NCBI GenBank assembly: GCA_016931365.1
Contig: JAFGEY010000251.1
Coordinates: 1 to 26,821, forward strand
Length of the DNA stretch: 26,821 nucleotides
Direction of reading: 5' to 3'
Source of the DNA: Anaerolineae bacterium
GTDB lineage: Bacteria; Chloroflexota; Anaerolineae; JAFGEY01
In this document: positions 19,171-26,587 of the stretch, one piece after another
Layout: each line of letters begins with the position of its first letter
Position numbering within the stretch: the stretch's first letter is position 1
The notes under the pieces: model-generated
The model's database searches: none
The model's input: the letters and a program-made list of their open reading frames with translations, nothing else
Told to the model about the DNA's origin: nothing
Made by a program: the position numbers and the translations under genes

Positions 19171-19788
19171 TTAGGCTTCTGTGGTTTCTTTTGGTTTTGA
19201 GTCGAGGACCAGCACTTCGTCGATGATGCCTAGCTCTTTGGCCTGTACGGCGGTCATGTAAAAGTTGCGGTCGGTATAGCGGGCGATCTGATCGTCGTTC
19301 AGGCCGGTGTGCTTTTTCAAGATGCTGTTGAGCAGATCGCGGATGCGCAGAATTTCCCGCGCTTCGATCTCGATGTCCGAGGCCTGGCCTTGCACACCAC
19401 CCAGCGGTTGGTGCAGGTGGATGGTGGCGTTGGGCAGAGCATAACGGCGGTCTTTGGCGCCGGCAGTGAGCAAAATTGTGCCAAAGCTAGCGGCCATACC
19501 GATCGCAATCGTCGATACCGGGGCCGAGATGAGCTGCATCGTGTCGTAAATGGCCAGACCGGCTGTGACCTGGCCGCCAGGCGAGTTGATGTACAGTTGA
19601 ATTTCGCGGTCGCGGTCTTCATAGTCCAGGTAGAGCAGTTGTGCGACGATGGTGTTGGCGACCTGATCGTTGATCGGTGTGCCCAAAAAGATGATGCGCT
19701 GCCGGAGCAGCAGAGAATAAATGTCGTATGCGCGTTCACCACGGCCTGAACTTTCGACGACCATGGGAATCAGGTTGTGAATGTCCAT
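19171..19788 (-). CDS. clpP: ATP-dependent Clp protease proteolytic subunit ClpP
   Basis: ClpP is the serine peptidase core of ClpXP. The 205-residue protein has the catalytic Ser101 in [11 protein letters not shown], His126 in HLHQPLGG and Asp174 in YTDRNFYM, and the substrate-binding segment [12 protein letters not shown] (68-79). Residues 1-20 include a short leader with [20 protein letters not shown], the usual processing and axial-loop region. The ATG follows AGAGGAG. Upstream is a TATAAT box with 11-bp direct repeats in the -35 area, so clpP-clpX can probably be transcribed apart from tig. Confidence 0.97.
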   Translation of the reverse strand: MDIHNLIPMVVESSGRGERAYDIYSLLLRQRIIFLGTPINDQVANTIVAQLLYLDYEDRDREIQLYINSPGGQVTAGLAIYDTMQLISAPVSTIAIGMAASFGTILLTAGAKDRRYALPNATIHLHQPLGGVQGQASDIEIEAREILRIRDLLNSILKKHTGLNDDQIARYTDRNFYMTAVQAKELGIIDEVLVLDSKPKETTEA

Positions 19789-19844
19789 TTGTCTCCTCTG
19801 ATGTTTTTTCCTGTTGGATTGACCAGCAAATCACGATTCATCCG

Positions 19845-19883
19845 ATTATACCGGATTTGCATATGAATTGCATATGAATTGCA
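19845..19883 (-). promoter_or_regulatory. Probable clpP promoter with 11-bp direct repeats
   Basis: A TATAAT (minus strand 19850-19845) has no good -35 box at 16-18 bp. In its place lie two exact copies of an 11-bp unit, TTGCATATGAA on the plus strand (19857-19867 and 19868-19878), and the first five bases of a third (19879-19883). The period is one helical turn, as for a site bound by an activator or repressor. The repeat begins 3 nt after the tig stop codon. Confidence 0.55.
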
Positions 19884-19885
19884 GG

Positions 19886-21361
19886 TCAGCCCTCAACATC
19901 GTGAGTTTCGGCGTCTTGAGGACCTTGATCCTCTTTATCCTCGACGGCTTGTGTTGTCCCGGTTTCGGAGGTTGCTTCTGTCTCAGCTTCGACTGCTTGC
20001 GCTGTCTCGCACTCGACAATTGGCGCTGCTTCGGTTGGCGACTCTTCCGTTTCGGACTTGAGTTCGATCTCTTCGCGGCTGGGCGCCTGACCCTTGGCGA
20101 TGGCGATCAGTCGATCGATGGCCTTGTCGGTGAGCAGGTTTTCGGCGACATTCAAAGAACCCATCGGCCCTTGCAACCACTCGCGGATGCTTTGCGCCTC
20201 TTCGCCCAACGACGTGACGACGCGCTCGATCTCGGCGTCTATTTCTTCTTTTTGGGCCTTGATCTTTTCCTGCTCGATGACCTCGCCTAGAATTAAACGC
20301 CGCACCAGCCGTTCGGCGGCCTGCGGGCGCGTGTTTTCTTTCCAGGCTTCTTCGCTGCTGTTGGTGAGCTTGAAATAAGTCTCCAGGTCCATATTATTCT
20401 GCTTCAACTGGCTCTCGATTTGCTGCTTCATCGCCTCAAGCTCGCGGTCGACGTAAACCTGGGGATACTCGACCACCGCCTCTTTGAGCAGGTGATCCCA
20501 GATCTGATCGAGATAGTCTTCGCGCGCCTGGGTTTCGGCGCGTTCCTGAAGCGATTGACGGAGTTTGGTTTTGAGGTCGTCCAGGTTCTCATAGTCGCCG
20601 ACCAGAACAGCAAATTCGTCGTTCAGTTCGGGCAGATTTTCAACTTTTATCTTGTGCAGAGTGGCTTCAAAATGCGCCTCTTTGCCAGCCGTGTCCGGAT
20701 TATAGTGATCCTCAGGATAGGTCAGGTCAAATTCGCGGGTTTCATCCACTTTCATCCCAACGATCTGGTTGGCAAAGCCTGAGATGGGGTAGGGCGAGTC
20801 GGCGTTGAGCACCATCTCGCGGCCTGTGTTGCCCAGCACCACTTTATCTTCAACCTTGCCGGCGATGTCGATTATGATCTGATCGCCCAGTTCGGCGCCA
20901 CGCTCTACCTCTTGCCATTCACCGTGCTGGCGGCGCAGTTGGGTTAGCTCTTCTTCCAGGTCTTCGTCGGTGACGGTGGGGTCTTCCCAGCCGATGCGGA
21001 TGTCGCGGTAGCCGCCCAGGTTGATTGTCGGCGCGACCGGCACCTTGAGGTGCAGGGTCAAGGGATCCCAGGTCACGTTTTCCAGGCTCGCCTGATCGAC
21101 TGGCTCCAGGCCGCTCTCTTTCAGACCTTCCTCAAAGACCTTGTCGCCAAATTGGTCGACGACCTGCCCTTTGATCGCCTCGAGGCCCAAGCGTTGTACC
21201 ACGACGTTATATGGCGCTTTGCCCGGGCGGAATCCGGGAATGCGATAGTCTTGTGACAGCTTGCGTGCAGCGTTACGCAAATAGTTGTGTGTCTCTTGAT
21301 CGTCGACTTGTATCTGGAGGGCGACGATACAATTCTCCAGGCGTTCGGTTATGACTTTCAA
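19886..21361 (-). CDS. tig: Trigger factor (ribosome-bound chaperone)
   Basis: Trigger factor binds nascent chains at the ribosome exit. The 491-residue protein has the ribosome-binding signature GFRPGKAP (43-50), an FKBP-like isomerase domain (about 155-245, with GDQIIIDIAGKV and GFANQIVGM), the helical C-terminal chaperone domain (about 250-420), and an extra acidic Glu/Thr/Ala-rich tail of about 65 residues (427-491). The start must be TTG (21361-21359): it gives the family opening MKVITERLEN, AAAGGAA lies 6 nt upstream, and no in-frame ATG or GTG fits. It is the first gene of the tig-clpP-clpX cluster and diverges from the ACT-domain gene. Confidence 0.95.
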   Translation of the reverse strand: MKVITERLENCIVALQIQVDDQETHNYLRNAARKLSQDYRIPGFRPGKAPYNVVVQRLGLEAIKGQVVDQFGDKVFEEGLKESGLEPVDQASLENVTWDPLTLHLKVPVAPTINLGGYRDIRIGWEDPTVTDEDLEEELTQLRRQHGEWQEVERGAELGDQIIIDIAGKVEDKVVLGNTGREMVLNADSPYPISGFANQIVGMKVDETREFDLTYPEDHYNPDTAGKEAHFEATLHKIKVENLPELNDEFAVLVGDYENLDDLKTKLRQSLQERAETQAREDYLDQIWDHLLKEAVVEYPQVYVDRELEAMKQQIESQLKQNNMDLETYFKLTNSSEEAWKENTRPQAAERLVRRLILGEVIEQEKIKAQKEEIDAEIERVVTSLGEEAQSIREWLQGPMGSLNVAENLLTDKAIDRLIAIAKGQAPSREEIELKSETEESPTEAAPIVECETAQAVEAETEATSETGTTQAVEDKEDQGPQDAETHDVEG

Positions 21362-21397
21362 TGTTCGTTCCTTTCCCCGCTAAAATGTCAGCGCGAC

Positions 21398-21426
21398 ATT
21401 ATAGCACAACTTGGCTAAAATGCGAA
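21398..21426 (-). promoter_or_regulatory. Promoter of tig
   Basis: Minus strand TTCGCA (21426-21421), 17-bp spacer ending in TGC (extended -10), TATAAT (21403-21398). Confidence 0.72.
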
Positions 21427-21446
21427 ATCGGAGAAGCAAAAAGCAT

Positions 21447-21475
21447 TTGACTTTAGTGGCATGTTGTGTGAAAAT
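21447..21475 (+). promoter_or_regulatory. Promoter of the ACT-domain gene
   Basis: TTGACT (21447-21452), 17-bp spacer, GAAAAT (21470-21475). Its -35 box is only 20 bp from that of tig on the other strand, so the two divergent promoters may influence each other. Confidence 0.5.
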
Positions 21476-21540
21476 AGAGGCGGCTTACTTGAATCATCTT
21501 GTGTCGGGTCGTTGCCAACACCATCCAAGAGGGGGAAGTC

Positions 21541-22014
21541 ATGTCCAAGATCAAAATCGGCGGTATTATGCAGACCACCAATCTGGCCAAGGTGGGCGTG
21601 ATGTCAATCCCGGATCGTCCGGGCACGGCAGGCAAAATCCTGGCCGTGCTGGGCGGCAAAGGGATCAATGTCCAGTTTATCGTGCAGTGTATCGATATTT
21701 TGAACAACGACCACGTGGTTTTTTGCATCTCGCAAGAAGAAATGGCGCTGGCCAAAGAAGCATTGGAACAGATTCGGCATGAGTTGGGTGCTGAAAAAGT
21801 GATTACGCGGCCCAATGTGGCGATCATTTCTATCTTTGGCCCCGATTTTCGCGAGCGCCCTGGCGTGGCTGGTGCGATGTTTTCGGCGCTGGGACGGCAG
21901 GGGATCAATATTTTAGCCATCAGCACGTCGATCTCGACGCTGTCTTGCGTGATCGATGCCGGCCAACTCGAATCTGCTGTGGCCGCAATGCGCGAAACGT
22001 TTGATTTACCCTGA
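21541..22014 (+). CDS. Stand-alone tandem ACT-domain protein resembling the aspartokinase regulatory region
   Basis: The 157-residue protein consists of two ACT domains: residues about 5-75 (VMSIPDRPGTAGKILAVLGG, then KGINVQFIVQ) and about 80-157 (VAIISIFGPDFRERPGVAGA, then STSISTLSCVID). The order and the ISTSxxxxSCVID element match the C-terminal regulatory part of lysine-sensitive aspartokinases, which binds the effector, but the kinase domain is absent and there is no upstream fragment of one. It resembles the separately translated beta subunit of B. subtilis aspartokinase. Inference: an amino-acid-binding regulatory subunit or stand-alone sensor. GAGGGGGAAG lies just before the ATG at 21541; an earlier in-frame start at 21499 has no such site. 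apt follows after 74 nt. Confidence 0.85.
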   Translation: MSKIKIGGIMQTTNLAKVGVMSIPDRPGTAGKILAVLGGKGINVQFIVQCIDILNNDHVVFCISQEEMALAKEALEQIRHELGAEKVITRPNVAIISIFGPDFRERPGVAGAMFSALGRQGINILAISTSISTLSCVIDAGQLESAVAAMRETFDLP

Positions 22015-22088
22015 CCGGACAGGGTTTGATTGGTCAGGCACTGATCCGAGCGGTTCAACCCATTACAAATCAACCAAAGGAGTAGGTC

Positions 22089-22607
22089 ATGAATCTCGCT
22101 GAATGCATTCGCAACGTCCCCGACTTTCCCATCGCAGGCATTCAATTCAAGGATGTTACCACGTTGCTCAAAGACCCGGAGGCTTTTGCCGCATCGATCG
22201 AGACGTTTCTGAACCAGTATGCCGACCAAGAGATCGATGTCGTCGTCGGCATCGAATCGAGGGGGTTTATCTGGGGAGGGGTGCTGGCCTATGAGATGGG
22301 TGCTGCCTTTGTGCCCGTGCGTAAACCGGGCAAGCTGCCTGCAGAGACAGTCAAGGCCGAATATACCCTGGAGTATGGCACCAACGCGCTCGAAATGCAC
22401 CGCGATGCCATTCAACCGGGGCAAAACGTGCTTGTGTTGGACGATCTACTGGCCACTGGCGGCACGGCCAAGGCGACGTGCGAACTGGTCGAGCAGTTGG
22501 GTGGCGAAGTGGTTGGTGTAGCCTTTTTGATCGAGTTGACTTTTCTCAACGGCCGTGAGCAGTTGGCCGGCTATGATGTATTTACCCTGATCCAGATGGA
22601 TGATTAG
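22089..22607 (+). CDS. apt: Adenine phosphoribosyltransferase
   Basis: Apt salvages adenine to AMP with phosphoribosyl pyrophosphate. The 172-residue protein has the family length and the motifs IRNVPDFPIAGIQFKDVTTL (9-28), VVGIESRGFIWG, PVRKPGKLP and the PRPP-binding loop VLVLDDLLATGGTA. AAGGAG lies 9 nt upstream of the ATG. The weak stem ACCCTG/CAGGGT around the ACT-gene stop (about 22009-22026) has little U tract, so cotranscription with the ACT gene is possible. Confidence 0.96.
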   Translation: MNLAECIRNVPDFPIAGIQFKDVTTLLKDPEAFAASIETFLNQYADQEIDVVVGIESRGFIWGGVLAYEMGAAFVPVRKPGKLPAETVKAEYTLEYGTNALEMHRDAIQPGQNVLVLDDLLATGGTAKATCELVEQLGGEVVGVAFLIELTFLNGREQLAGYDVFTLIQMDD

Positions 22608-23093
22608 GGCGCGTCGAATGATTGGCACAGGAGGTGACGAGAGCACAGAGACAAAAATCTCATTCGATCGCAAATCATGTTGCCGGTCGGCTTCTAACCG
22701 AAATGTGACTATCTTTATACCATTTTCTGACTTTGCTATAATATAGTAGTACATAGCGTGTAGGGTCGCCGTTTTGAGCGATCTAGAGATATGCTTGGAT
22801 TCTCTTTGCCATACCAACCCAAAGTCGGGGGTTATGGAAGAGACGTTCGATACCTTGAAATCTCCTCATACATCTAGCCTGCGTTCGCCAGATTCTTCCA
22901 CATCCTTGTTGACCAATGAAGGCCGACATTCCCAACGGATCGAACAGCACAACACGGAAACCAGGCTGACAGAAATGTCGGAAAAGCGGTGTTTGTCGGG
23001 TGATGGATGCCATCAAAGATGGGTTGGGGTAACAAGGACGAAAGCGCAAGTCATCGAGATCGATCGAGTGGGTGACAAGCAAGGAGTGCGCTC
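22608..23093 (+). other. Long intergenic stretch and uncharacterised leader upstream of the ligase-like gene
   Basis: No confident gene is present in these 486 bases. After the promoter at 22714-22742 about 345 nt would be transcribed before the next coding region. An open frame from TTG 22774 to TGA 23097 (107 codons, Ser/Thr-rich) shows no known motif and uses codons rare in the neighbours (AGA, AGG, CTA, ATA). It ends in TGA overlapping the CTG start of the next gene. Small hairpins are visible, for instance TGATGG/CCATCA with a 3-nt loop around 23000-23015. Either a structured regulatory leader or an unrecognised small gene is possible. Confidence 0.4.
22714..22742 (+). promoter_or_regulatory. 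Promoter upstream of the leader and ligase-like gene
   Basis: TTTATA (22714-22719), 17-bp spacer ending in TGC (extended -10), TATAAT (22737-22742). Confidence 0.62.
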
Positions 23094-25064
23094 CTGAAAA
23101 CCGAACGCTACATAGGAACGCTGCAGCGGATCGTCGAGAACGAAGCGTTTCCATTTGTCCAACTCTTTAGCGCGGCAATCGCGTGGCGAATATGGTATCA
23201 GAATCCTTCGGCGGGGTGGGTTCTGGCGATTGCCTTAGCGCCCTGGGCACTCGCTTTTCTGGCCGGTCGGATGCCGCTGCGCCGCACGCCTTTGGACGTG
23301 CCGTTGGTGGCATTCTTGTTGACGGCCGGGCTTGGCGTGTGGACCGCTTACGATCGAGTCGGTGCGCTGATACCGGGATTCGGTGTGTGGACCTTGAAAA
23401 ATCGCATTGGCGTTCGGGACATTTTTCCCCAAACCACGCCGGTGGGATGGCAGGCTCTATGGGGCGTGATCCTGGCTGTTCTTGTCTTTTACGCGTTTGC
23501 AGCGATGCGAACAAAGGCGCAGCACCGCTGGGCGCTGGCTCTCCTGGCCGGTTTAGGGGCAATGGTCGCCGTCTGGTTTGCCGCTGCAAATGACTGGACT
23601 GCCAACGAGGCCAAGCTGAGCATCGTCACCCGGTTGGGAGTGGCCGTTCAGACCTGTCTACCGGTGCTGTCTGGCTATTGGCTGAACACCAATATCCTCG
23701 GCGGCGTGATCGCCGTCCTTATTCCGGCCAGTTTTGGGTTGGTCGCCGAAATCAGCGATCACAACTGGAAACAGCGCTGGCCCTGGGTTGCCTGGGGATT
23801 GGCGACGGGAGCGGTGATGGCCCTCGGGTTGGTCCTGACCACCTCGCGCGGGGGCTGGATGGGCGTAGGGATCAGCCTTGTTTTGGCGGCTCTTTGGCTG
23901 GTCGGGCGACTGCGGCGTGGCCGGTCACGGCTAAGCCTTTTTCTGTGCCTGATTGCCGGGGTGGCACTGGTTGCGGGCGTGCTCTGGGCCTTGCTCCCCC
24001 CCTTGCGTACCCGGTTTCTGACCAGCTATACCGTCCTTGATCGGGCGGGCATTTTTGTCGAGTCGGCGCTGCTGGTGCGGGATTATCTCTTTACCGGATA
24101 CGGACTGGGAGAGTTTGCTCAAATCCATTCGATGTACGCATTGCTCATCCACGTTCCTATTCTTCCTTATGCGCATTCTTTATATTTAGACATCGCGTTA
24201 GGTCAGGGAATGTTGGGAATCCTGGCCGCACTTGGCGTGTTGGGAGGGGCGGTTTGGCTTGGCTTGAAAGCGCTGGCGTGTGCGGAGGAGCCGTCACCCG
24301 CGCTGATCGCCGGGCTGCTCTCTCTGGTGGTGATGCTGGTTCACGGCCTTGTTGACGATCCGCTTTACATCAGTCAATGGCTGCCCTTGTTGTGGGTTCC
24401 GGCCGGGCTGGCGGTCGCCGGCTGGCGGGAAGGATCGGCGGCTCCAGTGCCCGTCACCCGTCCAAAGAGATCGCGATGGCGAGTTTGGGGGACGGTTGCT
24501 GTCAGCGGGGCCGTTCTGCTCGGCATCTTTTGGCGTCCGATTGGGGCGACCTGGTTTGCCAACCTGGGTGCTGTATACCAGACATGGGCCGAGTTGAGCC
24601 GGTATGATGACAATCATTTTGATCGTCCTACGCTGGATGAGATTCGTCGGCAGATCGATCTGTCATCGGCAGAGCGTTTTTTCTTGCGGGCTTTGGCCCT
24701 GGATCCCGGTCAGGTGACGGCGCGAACGCGGCTGGCTGAGATTGCTCTGAGCCGCGGGCAATACGACCAGGCGTTGATGCATGCTCGAGCGGCCTGGGAA
24801 GCCGGTCATCGCGATCGGGTGACACGACTTTTGTTCGGGGATGCGCTGGTGGCCGCGGGGGAGGTGGAAGAGGGGGTTGACGTCGTGCGCGGGCTCGAGT
24901 GGGCCGAGGGACGATTGGACTTTCAGGCCTGGTATCGCTACTCGTTGGGCCAAGATTACCAGCGGGCTGCCGACGCGTGGCGCGCGGTGGTGGCGCTAGA
25001 TCCCCAAAACGAGCGTGCCATGCATTCGATGGCAGAGGCAGAAGCAAGAGCAAAGAACCCGTAG
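23094..25064 (+). CDS. O-antigen ligase/polymerase-like membrane protein with C-terminal TPRs
   Basis: The protein has about 656 residues if read from CTG 23094. It has roughly 11-12 membrane helices, the Wzy/WaaL-type motif TTSRGGWMGV (about 249-258), a large loop with DRAGIFVESALLVRDYLFTG and YAHSLYLDIALGQGMLGIL, and a soluble C-terminus (about 530-656) with tetratricopeptide-like helices (ALDPGQVTARTRLAEIALSR; ALDPQNERAMHSMAEAEA). The family joins or transfers glycan chains from lipid carriers outside the membrane. The first ATG (23271) would cut off 59 residues that continue the same hydrophobic style (WVLAIALAPWALAFLAGR). No ATG, GTG or TTG lies upstream in frame, but AAGGAG (23081-23086) lies 7 nt before CTG 23094. 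The acceptor is unknown. Confidence 0.82.
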   Translation: MKTERYIGTLQRIVENEAFPFVQLFSAAIAWRIWYQNPSAGWVLAIALAPWALAFLAGRMPLRRTPLDVPLVAFLLTAGLGVWTAYDRVGALIPGFGVWTLKNRIGVRDIFPQTTPVGWQALWGVILAVLVFYAFAAMRTKAQHRWALALLAGLGAMVAVWFAAANDWTANEAKLSIVTRLGVAVQTCLPVLSGYWLNTNILGGVIAVLIPASFGLVAEISDHNWKQRWPWVAWGLATGAVMALGLVLTTSRGGWMGVGISLVLAALWLVGRLRRGRSRLSLFLCLIAGVALVAGVLWALLPPLRTRFLTSYTVLDRAGIFVESALLVRDYLFTGYGLGEFAQIHSMYALLIHVPILPYAHSLYLDIALGQGMLGILAALGVLGGAVWLGLKALACAEEPSPALIAGLLSLVVMLVHGLVDDPLYISQWLPLLWVPAGLAVAGWREGSAAPVPVTRPKRSRWRVWGTVAVSGAVLLGIFWRPIGATWFANLGAVYQTWAELSRYDDNHFDRPTLDEIRRQIDLSSAERFFLRALALDPGQVTARTRLAEIALSRGQYDQALMHARAAWEAGHRDRVTRLLFGDALVAAGEVEEGVDVVRGLEWAEGRLDFQAWYRYSLGQDYQRAADAWRAVVALDPQNERAMHSMAEAEARAKNP

Positions 25065-25141
25065 CGCCAGGGATTGCGCCGGCAGTTGGCTGGACATACT
25101 CACTGATGGACTCGGATTTACGGTTTTGAAAAAGAGGAGAA

Positions 25142-25432
25142 ATGCAGGTGTCAATAGAATCACAGATCAGACGCTACGTGCTGGAGAATTTTCTCTTTAC
25201 CAATGATGAGACCAAGTTAGAAAACGCAGCTTCTTTTCTGGAAGAAGGTATCTTGGACTCAACGGGCGTTCTGGAATTAGTGCTGTTTGTTGAGGAGACC
25301 TTTGGTGTGAAGGTCAGCGACGACGAAATCCTGCCCGAGAATTTGGACTCTGTGGAGCAGTTGGCTCGTTATATCCGGCGGAAGACCGGGAAAGAGGTTG
25401 CCGATGTCGGTGAACAGCTTGTCACAGACTAG
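25142..25432 (+). CDS. Acyl carrier protein
   Basis: The 96-residue, acidic, four-helix protein carries the phosphopantetheine attachment site in GILDSTGVLELV (Ser40). The DSTG replaces the usual DSL seen in fatty-acid ACP, and FVEETFGVKVSDDE further matches the family. It is therefore a dedicated carrier protein rather than the AcpP of fatty-acid synthesis. GAGGAG (25134-25139) lies only 2 nt before ATG 25142 but 8 nt before GTG 25148, so the protein may start at MSIESQIRR. The stop overlaps the amidotransferase-like gene by 29 nt, implying tight coupling. Inference: it carries an acyl or aminoacyl group used by neighbouring enzymes. Confidence 0.9.
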   Translation: MQVSIESQIRRYVLENFLFTNDETKLENAASFLEEGILDSTGVLELVLFVEETFGVKVSDDEILPENLDSVEQLARYIRRKTGKEVADVGEQLVTD

Positions 25433-26435
25433 TGCGACAGTGAGACGGTGCACGCGGTGCGTTTTGCCGGAAACTTTTCCGGGGATCCACTTTGACCAGG
25501 ATGGTGTTTGCCAGTATTGCCTGCGCATGTCGGACGCTGGACAACGAGCTGCACAAAAAGCCCGTCTGCGCGTACAATTTGAAGAATTTGTGCAGCAAGT
25601 GAGAATCCTGCCAGGGTATCACTGCCTCATGAGCTGGAGTGGGGGCAAGGACAGCACTTATACGTTGTGGTTGCTCCGTCAAGAGTACGGCCTGCGCGTG
25701 CTGGCTTTGACTTTTGATAACGGCTTTGTTTCGCCGGCGGCGATGGACAATATGCGCACTGTCAGCGAAAGCCTGGAGGTGGATCACATCATTGTCAAGC
25801 CCAGCTTTGATCTGCTGCGCCGGGCTTTTCGAGCTTCTATGGAGCCGGGCATGTATCCGCCACGGGCGCTGGAGCGAGCCAGCGGGATTTGCAATACGTG
25901 TATGGCTCTGGCCAAAGGGATCGGCCTGCGTATGGCCCTGGAGAAAGACATTCCTATGTTGGTCTACGGGTGGTCGCCCGGACAGATCCCCGTGGCTTCG
26001 GCCTTTTGGCGGGGCAACCGCCAGATGCTACAGGCTATGGTCGAGGCGGCGATCCATCCGCTGGATCAAGTGGGCGGCGACCAACTCTCGGTTTATTTCC
26101 CCGATAGCCAGCAATTAGCGGCGGCGCATCAAATTCCGGTCAATGTGTCGCCACTGGTCTTTCTTGATTATGACGAAGAGAAGGCTGTGCGTCTTATCAA
26201 GACCTATGGCTGGATCAAGCCGCAGGATACCGATCCCAATTCCACCAACTGCCTGCTCAACAGCTACGCCAATCAGGTGCATCTGGAGCAGATGGGTTAC
26301 CATCCTTATGCGATGGAACTGGCGGGGTTGGTGCGGGAAGGGTACCTGGATCGGCAGGAAGCCCTGAATCGACTCGTGATTGCTGCCTCACCAGAGATTG
26401 TATCGGCGGTGCAAAAAAAGCTGGGCATGCTTTAG
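25404..26435 (+). CDS. PP-loop ATPase, N-acetyl sugar amidotransferase-like
   Basis: The 343-residue protein belongs to the adenine nucleotide alpha-hydrolase (PP-loop) family, which adenylates a substrate before amide transfer. It shows a four-cysteine cluster (Cys 16, 19, 36, 39; CTRC and CQYC), the PP-loop SGGKDST (79-85), and a second CNTC (163-166). This layout matches WbpG/PseA-type N-acetyl sugar amidotransferases of surface polysaccharide synthesis, where a glutaminase partner supplies ammonia; no glutaminase is visible in the window. The ATG at 25404 follows AGAGG by 6 nt. It overlaps the ACP gene by 29 nt. The exact substrate is not readable, and a related activity on a carrier-bound substrate cannot be excluded. 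Confidence 0.82.
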   Translation: MSVNSLSQTSATVRRCTRCVLPETFPGIHFDQDGVCQYCLRMSDAGQRAAQKARLRVQFEEFVQQVRILPGYHCLMSWSGGKDSTYTLWLLRQEYGLRVLALTFDNGFVSPAAMDNMRTVSESLEVDHIIVKPSFDLLRRAFRASMEPGMYPPRALERASGICNTCMALAKGIGLRMALEKDIPMLVYGWSPGQIPVASAFWRGNRQMLQAMVEAAIHPLDQVGGDQLSVYFPDSQQLAAAHQIPVNVSPLVFLDYDEEKAVRLIKTYGWIKPQDTDPNSTNCLLNSYANQVHLEQMGYHPYAMELAGLVREGYLDRQEALNRLVIAASPEIVSAVQKKLGML

Positions 26436-26452
26436 CTGGGCCGAATGTTAAT

Positions 26453-26481
26453 TTGTTTACATAGCTCTTTTGTGATACACT
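26453..26481 (+). promoter_or_regulatory. Possible promoter of the last gene
   Basis: TTGTTT (26453-26458), 17-bp spacer, TACACT (26476-26481). A small hairpin TTTTCC/GGAAAA with a 3-nt loop (26567-26581) includes the Shine-Dalgarno of the gene at 26588 and could reduce its translation. Confidence 0.45.
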
Positions 26482-26587
26482 CGCTTTTCTACGATTTGTT
26501 TGTGTGAATGTCGAGTCACCATTGTTCTCAATAGAGGACAGAAATTGTTCAAAAACGCCTGGAAGGTTTTCCAAAGGAAAAGTTTTG

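Noticed and set aside
22617..22745. Short frame after apt starting at ATG 22618
   Set aside because: It covers the promoter at 22714-22742 and has no Shine-Dalgarno or conserved feature.
22774..23097. 107-codon frame upstream of the ligase-like gene as a real gene
   Set aside because: Not rejected fully, but not annotated as CDS: TTG start without clear Shine-Dalgarno, rare codons, no motif. It is described as part of the leader.
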